Assembly: GCF_003217495.1 (NCBI RefSeq)
Contig: NZ_QJSW01000004.1
Coordinates: forward strand, 186,001-250,000
Direction of reading: 5' to 3'
DNA from: Paenibacillus barcinonensis
Lineage (GTDB): Bacteria; Bacillota; Bacilli; Paenibacillales; Paenibacillaceae
Length of the DNA stretch: 64,000 nucleotides
A program made the translations under genes and the position numbers. Positions 52,586-63,318 of this stretch are shown piece by piece. Position 1 is the stretch's first letter, and each line of letters begins with the position of its first letter. The notes under the pieces are model-generated. The model was given only the letters and a program-made list of their open reading frames with translations. It did not search any database and was not told the origin of the DNA.

Positions 52586-55500
52586 TTGGATAAACTGAAC
52601 AAGTCAATTTCAGTCCTGTTATCTGCTGCACTGCTCTTATCATCAGGACCGTTCATGTACCCGAACAGAGCCCACGCAGATGGAGCCTCGAATACCGGTA
52701 TATGGATACAGGATGATTTTTCCGATGGAGATTATACAGCTTCACCTGAATGGAATGTCATCTCGGGCACTTGGGAAGTCAGATCCGATCCGGCGGATGG
52801 CTCCAATCAGGTTCTTTTCCAAAGCGATACGGGTGAAGGCTTCATTACAACCGGAGAGCCAGTCGCCGACAAGACGGTGACGATGCGTTTTTACACAGGA
52901 GAAGGTAAGGGGTTCCCCGGCATTTTGCCGCGCTTTCAGGACAAGAGCAATTATTACTATTTTCAAATGCAGGTGCCTAACAATAAACTCTTTTTTACCA
53001 AAAAAATAAATGGACAGGATACTACGCTACAATCGATGGACTATACGTTCAGCAAAAATACGTGGTACACGCTCAAAGCGGTGCTTTCAGGCACATCCAT
53101 TCGTGCTTACATTGTCGATAACGGAACGGACCGATTGGTGTTTGATCTGGATGATGCCTCCATTGCAACAGGTACTGTTGGCATTCGCAACAAATGGCAG
53201 ACCGTACATATTGATGATGTGGTCATTGCGGAGCCGCCGCGTGTGAATGAAGCTGAGCTGACAAGTGATGGAGTGACGGCATCTTCTATTGCACTTCATT
53301 GGCCAGAGATTGAAGGTGCATCAGGGTACCATCTGTACCGTTCAAACACCAGAGAAGGGGGATACGCTCTAGTAAATCAGGTAACATCATCTACTTATGT
53401 GGATGAAGGGTTAAGCTCGGATACAACCTATTATTACAAGCTTGCCTACAACTATGGAGGGTTAACCGAGTCGCAATGGTCAGCTCCGCTTGAAGCCAAA
53501 ACAGCGGCTGAAGCACCGCAGGCTCCAGCTGATCTCAAAGCAACAGCACTCACATCCAGCAGTGTCAAATTGACCTGGAATGCAGTGAATAAAGCGACGG
53601 GTTATCGGGTCACTCGTGCCGAGCAAGGGACGGAATTATATGAACAGGTATACGAGGGCGATAACTTGTCGTTTACCGATCAGGCACTTGTGCCTGGAAA
53701 AAGTTACAGCTATCGTGTGACCGCTACCAATGCTGCGGGTGAATCGTCATATAGCACAGTGGAAGCACAAACGTACAGCTTCGATTCTCCTGCGGGCTTT
53801 GCTGTCTCCGCTGTAACAGATACATCCGTTTCCTTAGGGTGGGACGGCCTGCAAGGCTCAAAAGTCATCTATACCGTGTCGAGAGCGACAAGTGCTTCAG
53901 GAACGTATCAGCAAGTCTATACAGGAAACGCGACTACGATGGAAGATACCGGTCTGACGATGGGCACGGGTTACTTCTATACGATTCAGGCCAACGTGGA
54001 CGGCAAGGATACGCCTGCTTCCATGCCGTTGGGTGTATCCACAGTGCGCACAAGTATAACGCCAGGGCAGCTGTGGCCGGATCAGAACGGCAAACCGATT
54101 GATGCCCATGGTGCAGGTTTCTTTTACGATGAACAAACCGAAAAATACTACTGGTATGGCGAATATCATACAGGCGGCTGGCCCGCTATGGGCGTACGTG
54201 TGTATTCCTCCAAGGACTTGCTCAACTGGACAGACGAAGGCATGGCTCTCACGATGCTGCAGTCCATGGATGATTTTGACACGAACCCGCTAATTAAAGA
54301 GCTGTATGCCGGGCGCGAGGATCGTGTGGATATTTGGGCAGACATTCGCAAGGGACGAATCATCGAGCGGCCGAAAGTGATTTACAATGATAAAACGAAG
54401 AAATATGTGATGTGGGCCCATATGGATGGAGACAAGGACCCATATAACAACAATGCTAACTACGGTAAGGCGAAGGCGGGTTATGCAATCAGTGACTCAC
54501 CAACAGGACCCTTTGTATATCAGAAAAGTTATCGGATGGACATGGCTCCAGAAGGTGAGAAGGACTACTTTCCGAGTGACAAGGGCATGGCTCGTGATAT
54601 GACACTGTTCAAGGATGATGACGGCACAGGTTATCTGATCTATTCCAGCGAGGAAAATCTGACGCTCTATATTTCCAAGCTGACCGATGATTACAGTGAT
54701 GTCACAGGCTGGCATAAGGAAGGGCGTACGGACGATAAAGGCAATCCGGTTCGCGATAGCGTGTATCAAGCGCAATATGGTGTTGACTATGTGCGTGTGT
54801 TCCCCGGTGGACAGCGCGAAGCGCCGGCGATGTTTAAATATCAGGGGAAATATTATATTTTAACATCAGGGGCTACAGGGTGGGCTCCCAATGAGAACAA
54901 AGTTACGGTTGCAGACGACATCTTCGGACCGTGGTCGGCAATGAGCAATCCGTTTGTCCGTACACTTTCAAGTGACCCTGATCCTGGAAAGGCGTTTGGC
55001 ACACAGGCGACATCAGTTATTCCGGTTGACCCGGCGAAGGGCAAGTTTATTTATGTGGGGGATATCTGGAACGGGGGTAATTTCGCGAATGATGCAGCCA
55101 AGTATGTGTTTTTGCCGATTGAATTTGGCATCGGGTCGGATATCGCGATCAAATGGTATAACAGCTGGACACCAGATTTACTGAATTCTATGGGTAAGGT
55201 GGATATTGTAGACCAGCTTCCAGAAGCAGTGAAGCTTGGTCAAGTTCCGACTTTGCCTTCTACCGTAAAGGTACGTGACGGTGATCAGCTGGTGTCAACG
55301 CCAGCGGTTTGGACGATTAATCATCGGGCAATGACTGCTGAGGATTTTGCCAAGCCGGGTCCGCTCACGTTGCAGATCACGACACCTGAGTATAACAACA
55401 AAACGCAGTCAGTCCGTGTCTATGTCATCCCTGACCACACCTTATATTTTGTGAACAGTGGTGGTTATGAGACAGCGGATTACAAACTGATGAGTGATTA

Positions 55501-57850
55501 CATGACAGATACGCTGGTTCATCCGGGAGTGGTGGATCAGATGTATGCTCCGACAGATGGGCGGTCATGGGGATATGTCAGTGCGGATGCACTGCCCTCC
55601 GGTTCGAATGGGGGAGATATTTTCTCGACTGTGCGTTATTTAAACGGAGGTAATGTTAGCAACTCGTCCAAAGGCAAGGATCTGACCTACAGCTTTGAAG
55701 TCCAGAATGGTGTATATGATGTATACGCAGGATTCAACGACCCGTGGACAAATAACTCACGCCGTGCGGATTTTCTGATTAACGGTACAAACACAGGAGC
55801 AGTTACGTATATTCCTGCAAGTGTCAGAGCCCATAAAGGCATAGAGGTGTCGGGCGGCAAAATTGACATCACCGTGCGCAATACGGCGTCCCAGGACCCG
55901 ATGATCAGTTGGATCATGGTTGTAAAAGCAGATGCAAAACCTCCTGTATACGGTAATGGCGGGTTGCATAGCGTTTCTGCTACTTCTTCCAGTGTGACGC
56001 TCGCATGGGATGCACTTCCGGACGCAGCAAGCTATAAGCTTTATCGCTCGAATCAGGAGCAGGGCACTTATGAGACGATCTATTCTGGCTCGCTGCAGGA
56101 GTACACCGATTTAGGGCTGACCGAAGATACGACATACTATTATAAAGTCGAGGCGCTGGACGAGGCTGGTGTTTCACTTAAAGGACTGTCTGATCCGTAT
56201 TCGGTCACAACGACCCTGAAGTCGGCAGCGGAGGTGGCTTCAGGCATTAAAACCCTTGACCAGCCAACAACGGTCGCTTCCAAAATAAAGCTGCCTGAGC
56301 TGCCGCAAGGTTTTACAGCATCCATTCACTCCACTACAGCACCGTCGATTATACAGCTAGATGGCACGATAACTCTGCCAGCACGTGAAACGACAGTTCA
56401 GATTGAACTGGAGATCACACGCACTTCGGATGGAAGTAAGGCGTTAACCATTCCTTTATCAGTTAAGGTGCCCGCACGCACCACATCACCTGGCGGTAAC
56501 TCGGGTGGGGAGTCAGGGGGCAATTCGGGAGGAAGTTCAGGTGGCGGAACGGGGAATAGCTCAGGCGGTACGAGTGGAAATGGTTCGAATTCAGGTAGCA
56601 ATAACAGCCAGACAGGGAACAGCAGCTCAGGTTCAGGACAGTCATCGGCGTCTCCTGAGACAGGAACGGATCGCGCGATTCTAGAGCTGCAGCCCTCTGT
56701 GGATTCCAATGGGGTCGCGCAGTCCAAGGTGGACGCCACTGTTATTGAAGCGGCAGTGAAAGCCGCGCCGCTGACGGGAGATGGCACACGCCTGGTTGAA
56801 TTTAATCTGAAGGCGGCTTCAAAGGCGGCTGTTTATGAGATGACGTTGCCAGTATCATCATTGCTGGAGCAGAAGGTATCCAGTATATTCAGGATCGTGT
56901 CAGAGTTTGGCGCGGTTGAGCTTCCTGCTGACTTGCTCGTTAAGAATGCAACACGGGAAGGCACCGTTGCTGTGCGATTCGTTCGTGCAGCACTGCCACA
57001 AGCTGCTGCGGATCGCTTGGGTACAACGCAAGGCGTGCAGCTTGAGCTCAGTCTGAATGATAAAGCACTCGTGCCGGATCGCAACATCTCACTGCAATTG
57101 CCGTACGCTCCATCGAAAGAGATCCTCACAGATAAAGTTATCGCAATGTACATTGGGCCAAACGGTGACATCACGCCACTGCCACAAAGCTATTATGATG
57201 AAAAGCGTGGTGAGGTTGTATTTTCCGATTCCTCCACTTCTTTAAATGGTGCATACGTTGTTGTGGCTGTGGAAGAACCATATACTGATGTGACAGATGT
57301 ACCGTGGGCACAGAAAGCGATGGAGGCACTTGCTGTTCGAGGCGTGGTTGATGCGACAGACCGCGAGGGAACAAAGCAGCTGCATCCGAAAGAGGATATG
57401 ACACGCGGACAATTTGTGCAATGGCTCGTGTCTTCGCTGGGACTAAAAGCGGCATCTGCTGATCCATTTAAGGATGTAGCCGAGCAGTCTTCATATTATA
57501 ATGCAGTTAATGTTGCACGATCCCTGGGCATTACAAATGGAGCTGGAAATGGACGTTTTCTGCCAGAGTCTACGATCACCCGTCAGGAGATGATGGTGTT
57601 AACGGTGAGAGCACTTGAAGCGGGCGGAGTCATTGACCTTGAAGCGCAGAAGGCATCTACAGGAGAGCTTGTTGAATTCAGGGATGAAGGCAAGATCCAT
57701 TCCTATGCAAAGGACAGTGTAGCCGTACTTCTGAATTTGGGCATCGTAAGTGGGTATAAGGGTGAGATTAAACCTGCGGCTGAAGCCAATCGGGCAGAGT
57801 CTGCCGCACTGCTCTATGCGATGATGAGCAAGCTTGTCTGGAAAAAGTGA
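52586..57850 (+). CDS. Secreted multidomain GH43-like glycanase with FN3 and SLH domains
   Basis: A 1754-residue surface protein. The TTG at 52586, ten bases after AAAGGAG, gives a signal peptide ending at AHADG. Order: concanavalin-like sandwich (about 38-215), three FN3 modules (to about 490), a five-bladed GH43-type region (about 495-880; Asp506 in IDAHGAG, Glu594 in ERPKVIYND and Glu745 in EAPAMF are candidate catalytic or pocket residues), a bacterial Ig-like domain, a carbohydrate-binding-like domain (about 960-1110), a fourth FN3, a Gly/Ser/Asn linker, an unassigned region, and three SLH motifs at the end. It probably degrades plant or arabinogalactan-type side chains while bound to the wall. 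GH43 subfamily 24 is a guess. Confidence 0.88.
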   Translation: MDKLNKSISVLLSAALLLSSGPFMYPNRAHADGASNTGIWIQDDFSDGDYTASPEWNVISGTWEVRSDPADGSNQVLFQSDTGEGFITTGEPVADKTVTMRFYTGEGKGFPGILPRFQDKSNYYYFQMQVPNNKLFFTKKINGQDTTLQSMDYTFSKNTWYTLKAVLSGTSIRAYIVDNGTDRLVFDLDDASIATGTVGIRNKWQTVHIDDVVIAEPPRVNEAELTSDGVTASSIALHWPEIEGASGYHLYRSNTREGGYALVNQVTSSTYVDEGLSSDTTYYYKLAYNYGGLTESQWSAPLEAKTAAEAPQAPADLKATALTSSSVKLTWNAVNKATGYRVTRAEQGTELYEQVYEGDNLSFTDQALVPGKSYSYRVTATNAAGESSYSTVEAQTYSFDSPAGFAVSAVTDTSVSLGWDGLQGSKVIYTVSRATSASGTYQQVYTGNATTMEDTGLTMGTGYFYTIQANVDGKDTPASMPLGVSTVRTSITPGQLWPDQNGKPIDAHGAGFFYDEQTEKYYWYGEYHTGGWPAMGVRVYSSKDLLNWTDEGMALTMLQSMDDFDTNPLIKELYAGREDRVDIWADIRKGRIIERPKVIYNDKTKKYVMWAHMDGDKDPYNNNANYGKAKAGYAISDSPTGPFVYQKSYRMDMAPEGEKDYFPSDKGMARDMTLFKDDDGTGYLIYSSEENLTLYISKLTDDYSDVTGWHKEGRTDDKGNPVRDSVYQAQYGVDYVRVFPGGQREAPAMFKYQGKYYILTSGATGWAPNENKVTVADDIFGPWSAMSNPFVRTLSSDPDPGKAFGTQATSVIPVDPAKGKFIYVGDIWNGGNFANDAAKYVFLPIEFGIGSDIAIKWYNSWTPDLLNSMGKVDIVDQLPEAVKLGQVPTLPSTVKVRDGDQLVSTPAVWTINHRAMTAEDFAKPGPLTLQITTPEYNNKTQSVRVYVIPDHTLYFVNSGGYETADYKLMSDYMTDTLVHPGVVDQMYAPTDGRSWGYVSADALPSGSNGGDIFSTVRYLNGGNVSNSSKGKDLTYSFEVQNGVYDVYAGFNDPWTNNSRRADFLINGTNTGAVTYIPASVRAHKGIEVSGGKIDITVRNTASQDPMISWIMVVKADAKPPVYGNGGLHSVSATSSSVTLAWDALPDAASYKLYRSNQEQGTYETIYSGSLQEYTDLGLTEDTTYYYKVEALDEAGVSLKGLSDPYSVTTTLKSAAEVASGIKTLDQPTTVASKIKLPELPQGFTASIHSTTAPSIIQLDGTITLPARETTVQIELEITRTSDGSKALTIPLSVKVPARTTSPGGNSGGESGGNSGGSSGGGTGNSSGGTSGNGSNSGSNNSQTGNSSSGSGQSSASPETGTDRAILELQPSVDSNGVAQSKVDATVIEAAVKAAPLTGDGTRLVEFNLKAASKAAVYEMTLPVSSLLEQKVSSIFRIVSEFGAVELPADLLVKNATREGTVAVRFVRAALPQAAADRLGTTQGVQLELSLNDKALVPDRNISLQLPYAPSKEILTDKVIAMYIGPNGDITPLPQSYYDEKRGEVVFSDSSTSLNGAYVVVAVEEPYTDVTDVPWAQKAMEALAVRGVVDATDREGTKQLHPKEDMTRGQFVQWLVSSLGLKAASADPFKDVAEQSSYYNAVNVARSLGITNGAGNGRFLPESTITRQEMMVLTVRALEAGGVIDLEAQKASTGELVEFRDEGKIHSYAKDSVAVLLNLGIVSGYKGEIKPAAEANRAESAALLYAMMSKLVWKK
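56496..56660 (+). repeat. Gly/Ser/Asn-rich low-complexity linker in the GH43/SLH gene
   Basis: Short imperfect GGNSGG-type units encode a flexible linker between the FN3 domain and the C-terminal region. Such DNA is prone to copy-number change. Confidence 0.85.
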
Positions 57851-58188
57851 CGATGCATTGCTCTATTGTTGTATAGCCATGCTAGACTTTCGTAGCGCCA
57901 CTATATAATGCAGGATGTACCTGTAAAATAGACAAAAGCTTGCTTTGGCCTGAGCTTCAGGTTGAAGCAAGCTTCTTTGTCATAGTCGTTGTACTCTGCA
58001 GAGGAATGAAACTCTTGTAGTGCAGACCACGAATTTCGTACGTTTTGTTCCTTTATTAGAGAAACTGATAAATGGTATAAAATCATTGAAATTGACCCTT
58101 AACCTTCGGTGTGTTAGGTTCTAGATAGAAGAAATTAATATGATCAATTTAGTAGGAATTAAAATCGAAGCAATGCGTGAGGTGGCAG
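57851..58188 (+). other. Interval between GH43/SLH gene and cysJ
   Basis: It contains the terminator at 57931-57981 and a TATAAA -10-like box near 58075. An AACCT/AGGTT inverted repeat follows at about 58101-58120 and could be an operator for sulfur control. No T-box or S-box structure was recognised. Confidence 0.4.
57931..57981 (+). terminator. Terminator of the GH43/SLH gene
   Basis: GACAAAAGCTTGCTT pairs with AAGCAAGCTTCTTTGTC around a loop that carries a smaller hairpin. Confidence 0.75.
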
Positions 58189-60021
58189 ATGGTGGAACTT
58201 CAAGTGACAAATAGCCCTTTTAATCAAGAGCAGGTAGAATTGCTCAATCGTCTTATTCCTACATTAACGGACGGACAAAGATTGTGGCTTGGCGGATATA
58301 TTGCGGCATTTCAGGCTGGTGTAGCGACAGCACCACAGACGGGTTTGGCCTTGCAGGCTGAACCCGTTCCAGCAGCTGGCGCTCCGGTCGTATCCCGTGA
58401 GGTTACGGTACTATACGGTTCACAGACAGGCAACTCCATTGGATTGTCCAAAAAAATTGCCAAAAAGCTGGAGGAACAAGGATTGCAGGTGAGCCTGTCC
58501 TCCATGGGAGATTTCAAGCCGAACGGACTGAAAAAAATTGAGAATCTCCTGATTGTCGTCAGCACACATGGTGAAGGGGAACCACCGGATAATGCGATTT
58601 CGTTCCATGAGTTCCTGAATAGCAAGCGAGCACCCAAGCTCGACGGGCTTCGTTACTCCATATTAGCGCTGGGAGATACGTCTTACGAATTTTTCTGCCA
58701 GACAGGTAAGGATTTCGACAAGCGACTTCAGGAATTAGGCGGTACAGCGCTGGTTCCACGGGTAGACTGTGATGTTGATTTTGATGAGCCGGCTGCGGAG
58801 TGGATGAATGATGTTTTGGCTTCGCTGAGCAGTACATCTGCTGCTACGGGAACAGTAAGCAGTGAGGCTATCACAGCCGCGGTCAGCAGTGGGGAATCCG
58901 AATTCAACCGTACCCATCCGTTCAAGGCCGAGGTATTAGAAAATCTGAACCTGAATGGCCGTGGATCAGACCGGGAGACGCGTCATATTGAGTTGTCTCT
59001 GGAAGGCTCTAATCTGGATTATGAGCCGGGTGACAGCCTTGGGGTTTTCCCGGAAAATCATCCACGTCTTGTTGACGAATTGATTGCAGCTATGGACTGG
59101 AAGGCAGACGAACGTGTTACCGTGAACAAAAATGGAGACCAGTTATCTGTCTATGAAGCCTTGCTGCGTCATTACGAGATTACTGCAGTGACCAAACCGG
59201 TGGTGGAGCAGCTTGCCAAGCTGAATCCAGAGAGTGGGTTAGCCGCATTGCTGGCGGATGACTCGGAATTCCGTAATGTCATGAACAGCTGTGATCTGCT
59301 GGATCTGGTTCAGGATTATTCCTTGAAGGGCATTAATGCGGGGGCGTTTCTGGCAGTTCTGCGTAAAATACCCGCACGTTTGTATTCCATCGCGAGCAGT
59401 TCCAAGTCCTTCCCGGACGAGGTGCATCTAACGGTTCGCACTGTGCGTTATGAAGCACGCGGTAGAGAGCGGTACGGGGTATGCTCGGTGCATTTGGCTG
59501 AACGAATCCAAGCTGGTGATACATTACCTGTATATATTCAGCATAATCCGAACTTTAAATTGCCTCAAAACCCGGATACACCAATCATTATGGTGGGACC
59601 TGGAACAGGGGTCGCCCCATTCCGAGCCTTCCTTGGTGAACGAGAAGAAATCGGTGCGGAAGGCAAAGCATGGCTGTTTTACGGAGATCAGCACTTCTCT
59701 ACAGACTTCCTTTACCAGACAGAGTGGCAGCGCTGGCTCAAAGATGGCGTGCTGACCAAGATGGACGTGGCCTTTTCCCGTGATACGGAACAGAAAGTAT
59801 ATGTACAACATCGCATGCTGGAGCACAGCAAAGAGTTATATCAATGGCTTCAAGAAGGAGCAAGCATATACATCTGCGGTGATGAGAAAAAAATGGCCCA
59901 TGATGTGCATGCAGCGTTGATAACCATTCTGCAGCAGGAAGGCGGCCTGTCGCCTGAGCAGGCAGCGGACTACATGACACGGTTGCAACACGAGAAGCGT
60001 TATCAGCGGGACGTGTATTAA
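58189..60021 (+). CDS. cysJ: Assimilatory sulfite reductase flavoprotein (alpha) subunit
   Basis: A 610-residue diflavin reductase with ATG preceded by GAGGTGG. FMN/flavodoxin domain from residue 70: VLYGSQTGNSIGLSKKIA. FAD domain: RLYSIASS and YGVCSVHLAE. NADPH domain: MVGPGTGVAPFRAFLGE, ending with an aromatic residue (YQRDVY). It passes electrons from NADPH to the CysI hemoprotein encoded 54 bp downstream, allowing sulfite reduction to sulfide for cysteine synthesis. Confidence 0.96.
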   Translation: MVELQVTNSPFNQEQVELLNRLIPTLTDGQRLWLGGYIAAFQAGVATAPQTGLALQAEPVPAAGAPVVSREVTVLYGSQTGNSIGLSKKIAKKLEEQGLQVSLSSMGDFKPNGLKKIENLLIVVSTHGEGEPPDNAISFHEFLNSKRAPKLDGLRYSILALGDTSYEFFCQTGKDFDKRLQELGGTALVPRVDCDVDFDEPAAEWMNDVLASLSSTSAATGTVSSEAITAAVSSGESEFNRTHPFKAEVLENLNLNGRGSDRETRHIELSLEGSNLDYEPGDSLGVFPENHPRLVDELIAAMDWKADERVTVNKNGDQLSVYEALLRHYEITAVTKPVVEQLAKLNPESGLAALLADDSEFRNVMNSCDLLDLVQDYSLKGINAGAFLAVLRKIPARLYSIASSSKSFPDEVHLTVRTVRYEARGRERYGVCSVHLAERIQAGDTLPVYIQHNPNFKLPQNPDTPIIMVGPGTGVAPFRAFLGEREEIGAEGKAWLFYGDQHFSTDFLYQTEWQRWLKDGVLTKMDVAFSRDTEQKVYVQHRMLEHSKELYQWLQEGASIYICGDEKKMAHDVHAALITILQQEGGLSPEQAADYMTRLQHEKRYQRDVY

Positions 60022-60075
60022 TCCCCCGGCTGAGCCGAAGGCGTATTTTCTGCAGAGACGAGAGGAGCAAGCAGC

Positions 60076-61797
60076 ATGGCTTATAACCATTTACTTAACC
60101 CGCAGCGCACAAACAGCGATGTGGAAGACATAAAGATCAAAAGTAATTACCTGCGTGGCAGTCTCACCGAGACACTGGCTGATCGCATTACAGGGTCTAT
60201 TCCTGAAGACGACAACCGTTTGATGAAGCACCACGGCAGTTATATGCAAGATGATCGTGATCTGCGTAACGAGCGCAACAAATCCAAGCTGGAGCCTGCT
60301 TACCAGTTCATGCTGCGCGTAAGAGCTTCCGGCGGTATTGTAACGCCAGAGCAATGGCTGATGATGGACCGTGTGGCCCATAAATATGCGAATCGGACGA
60401 TTCGTCTGACCACTCGTCAGTCGTTTCAGCTCCATGGTGTATTGAAATGGGATCTCAAAAATACGATTCGTGAGGTCAACGATTCCCTGCTCAGCACACT
60501 GGCTGCATGTGGAGACGTGAATCGTAACGTGATGTGCAACCCGAATCCGAACCAGTCTGAAGTTCATGCTGAAGTGTATGAATGGGCTTGTCAGGTGAGC
60601 AACCACCTGGACCCTCGTACTCGTGCTTATCATGAGCTGTGGCTGGACGGGGAGAAAGTGATTGACTCCCAGGAATCCGATGAAGAGGTTGAACCGATCT
60701 ATGGCAAGGTGTACTTGCCGCGTAAATTCAAGATTGGGATCGCAGTGCCTCCTTCCAACGACGTGGATATATTTTCACAGGATCTCGGATTTATCGCGAT
60801 TGTAGAGAACGGCAAGCTGAAAGGCTTCAACGTGTCGGTCGGTGGGGGCATGGGCATGACGCATGGGGATTCGAAGACATATCCTCAGGTATCCAAGGTG
60901 ATTGGCTTCTGTACGCCAGAGCAGATGATTGATGTCGCTGAAAAAACGGTGATGATCCAGCGGGACTACGGGGATCGTGCGGTCCGTAAGCATGCGCGTT
61001 TCAAATATACAGTGGATGACCGCGGTCTGGAATGGTTTACCGAGGAGCTGACCAGCCGTCTGGGCTGGAGTCTGGAAGCGGCACGTTCGTATCATTTTGA
61101 GCATAACGGAGATCGCTATGGCTGGGTGAAGGGCAGCAACGGCAAATGGCACTACACCCTGTTCATTCAGAATGGTCGGGTCAAGGATGTGGACGGTTAT
61201 CCGCTTATGACGGGATTGCGTGAAATTGCCAAAGTACACACAGGTGATTTTCGTCTGACGGCAAACCAGAACCTGATTATTGGCAACATTGGCAGCCAGA
61301 AAAAGAAAAAGATTGAAGCGCTGATTCAGCAATATAATCTGACGGATGGTGCTCATTATTCTGCGCTGCGCAGAAGCTCTATGGCTTGTGTTTCACTTCC
61401 GACTTGTGGCCTTGCCATGGCTGAGTCCGAGCGTTACTTGCCGTCGCTGATTGACAAGCTGGAGCCTGTGCTGGATGAAGCAGGCCTGAGAGATGAAGAG
61501 ATTGTCATTCGTATGACGGGCTGCCCAAATGGATGTGCCAGACCAATGCTGGCCGAAATTGCTTTTATCGGGAAAGCACCGGGCAAGTATAATTTCTACC
61601 TCGGCGGCAGCTTCACGGGTCATCGTCTGAACAAGCTGTATCGTGAAAATATCGGTGAAAATGAGATTCTGGAGACGCTGACACCGATGATTCATCAATA
61701 TGCCAAAGAGCGTAATGAGGGCGAGCATTTTGGAGACTTTGTGATCCGTGCAGGTTATGTACCTGAGGTGCTGGACGGTAGACAGTTCCACGCATAA
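60076..61797 (+). CDS. cysI: Assimilatory sulfite reductase hemoprotein (beta) subunit
   Basis: A 573-residue siroheme/[4Fe-4S] enzyme with GAGAGGAG before the ATG. Two ferredoxin-like nitrite/sulfite reductase half domains are present. Cluster cysteines are in [14 protein letters not shown] and [11 protein letters not shown]; sirohaem-contact arginines lie in [13 protein letters not shown] and in the [11 protein letters not shown] region. It reduces sulfite by six electrons. It forms an operon with cysJ. Confidence 0.97.
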   Translation: MAYNHLLNPQRTNSDVEDIKIKSNYLRGSLTETLADRITGSIPEDDNRLMKHHGSYMQDDRDLRNERNKSKLEPAYQFMLRVRASGGIVTPEQWLMMDRVAHKYANRTIRLTTRQSFQLHGVLKWDLKNTIREVNDSLLSTLAACGDVNRNVMCNPNPNQSEVHAEVYEWACQVSNHLDPRTRAYHELWLDGEKVIDSQESDEEVEPIYGKVYLPRKFKIGIAVPPSNDVDIFSQDLGFIAIVENGKLKGFNVSVGGGMGMTHGDSKTYPQVSKVIGFCTPEQMIDVAEKTVMIQRDYGDRAVRKHARFKYTVDDRGLEWFTEELTSRLGWSLEAARSYHFEHNGDRYGWVKGSNGKWHYTLFIQNGRVKDVDGYPLMTGLREIAKVHTGDFRLTANQNLIIGNIGSQKKKKIEALIQQYNLTDGAHYSALRRSSMACVSLPTCGLAMAESERYLPSLIDKLEPVLDEAGLRDEEIVIRMTGCPNGCARPMLAEIAFIGKAPGKYNFYLGGSFTGHRLNKLYRENIGENEILETLTPMIHQYAKERNEGEHFGDFVIRAGYVPEVLDGRQFHA

Positions 61798-61984
61798 CTT
61801 GATGTGTCCTGAACGAAGCATTCCTTTACGGAGTGCTTTTTGCTTCGTCAGACCGTAGAAGCGGTGGGATCATCGCCGTAAGTATTCCCATGATTTCATG
61901 GCAGTGAACTTGTTGAACAAGACACAACGAGATATAATGACAAAGTAGAATGCAGATTACATGTTGAAAGTGAGCGGAAACGAT

Positions 61985-62701
61985 ATGGGTCGTAAGTGGA
62001 ATAATATTAAGGAAAAGAAAGCTTCAAAAGATGCAAACACTAGCCGGGTCTACGCCAAATTCGGCGTTGAGATCTATGTAGCGGCCAAGAAGGGCGAGCC
62101 GGACCCGGAAGCAAACCGTGCACTGAAGGTCGTTCTGGAGCGTGCCAAAACGTATAATGTCCCTAAAGCAATCATTGACCGTGCGATGGAAAAAGCGAAA
62201 GGCAGCGGCGATGAGAACTATGAGGAGCTGCGCTACGAGGGCTTTGGACCAAACGGTGCCATGGTCATTGTGGATGCTCTTACCAATAACGTAAATCGTA
62301 CAGCACCTGAAGTGCGTTCGGCGTTTAACAAAAATGGAGGCAACATGGGTGTCAGCGGTTCTGTTGCCTATATGTTCGATCCAACAGCGGTGATCGGTAT
62401 CGAAGGTAAAAATGCGGAAGAAGTGCTGGAGATCATGCTGGAGGCAGATGTAGATGTTCGTGACATCGTGGATGAAGACGAAGCGGTCATCGTATACGCA
62501 GAACCGGATCAATTCCATGCGGTACAGGAAGCCTTCAAGGCTGCTGGCGTGACAGAGTTCACGGTAGCCGAGCTGACGATGCTGGCGCAAAACCACATTG
62601 AATTGCCTGCCGATGCACAAGCTCAGTTCGAGAAGCTGATCGACGCGCTCGAGGATTTGGAAGATGTGCAGCAGGTGTATCATAACGTGGAGTTTGTGTA
62701 A
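61985..62701 (+). CDS. YebC/PmpR-family protein
   Basis: A 238-residue member of the YebC/TACO1 family. The ATG at 61985 begins the conserved [21 protein letters not shown]; upstream in-frame codons are not conserved-like. Other hallmarks: [28 protein letters not shown] and [20 protein letters not shown]. The MGRKW start marks the YeeN/YeeI branch rather than the MAGHSKW branch. Family members act as transcription regulators or assist translation of proline-rich proteins. Confidence 0.93.
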   Translation: MGRKWNNIKEKKASKDANTSRVYAKFGVEIYVAAKKGEPDPEANRALKVVLERAKTYNVPKAIIDRAMEKAKGSGDENYEELRYEGFGPNGAMVIVDALTNNVNRTAPEVRSAFNKNGGNMGVSGSVAYMFDPTAVIGIEGKNAEEVLEIMLEADVDVRDIVDEDEAVIVYAEPDQFHAVQEAFKAAGVTEFTVAELTMLAQNHIELPADAQAQFEKLIDALEDLEDVQQVYHNVEFV

Positions 62702-62743
62702 GCAAGCAGATTTTACAATCTTACGTACATTTTAATTTAAACG

Positions 62744-62795
62744 AAAAGAGTGCCTATCCAATCCATTCAGCGGGATCGGTCAGGCACTCTTTTTG
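62744..62795. terminator. Bidirectional terminator between YebC-family and transporter genes
   Basis: AAAAGAGTGCCT/AGGCACTCTTTT perfect 12-bp stem with a long loop, A- and T-flanked. Confidence 0.85.
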
Positions 62796-62803
62796 TGTTA
62801 TTC

Positions 62804-63301
62804 TCAGGATTTGCTCGGAACTGTGTGAGGTGACTTATCCGATGAATCGGATGATTCCTTTTTCAGCCCGCCAAACTTGAACAGCACAATGCCGCCAACA
62901 ATGACGAGTACACCGAGCAGCTGGTTCCAAGAGAATGGAATTTGCTCCAGACCCAGCCAGCCCATGGAATCAAACAATAAGGCAAAGCTCAGCTGAGCGG
63001 TTAACACGATGGAAATGGCATAGGTCGGGCCCAGCAGCTTCATGCCTTGTACAAGGCAGAATACAACACCAACGCCGATTGCACCGCTGAGCCAGTACCA
63101 CGGCTGCATATGCTGCAGACTGAATGTATGTTTCCCTTCAACAAGCAGGGAGATCAGAAAAGAAGCGATAAATCCCGTAAACAGCACCAGCGTTGTAGTG
63201 GACCATGACCCAGTGCGTTCATTGACTTTACTATTAAATATCGTTTGCAGACTTACCAGTGCACCCGCCAGAAGTGCTAGCAAAACTCCAGTGATGATCA
63301 T
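62804..63301 (-). CDS. YdcZ/DUF606-family membrane transporter
   Basis: A 165-residue protein with five predicted membrane helices. The opening GVLLALLAGALVSLQTIFNSKVNERTGSW is typical of the DUF606/YdcZ branch of the drug/metabolite transporter superfamily, which are half-size members. It follows the Crp-type regulator with 17 bp between genes, so it is probably its target. The substrate is unknown. Confidence 0.88.
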   Translation of the reverse strand: MIITGVLLALLAGALVSLQTIFNSKVNERTGSWSTTTLVLFTGFIASFLISLLVEGKHTFSLQHMQPWYWLSGAIGVGVVFCLVQGMKLLGPTYAISIVLTAQLSFALLFDSMGWLGLEQIPFSWNQLLGVLVIVGGIVLFKFGGLKKESSDSSDKSPHTVPSKS

Positions 63302-63318
63302 ACGTGTAGTCAGACTCC

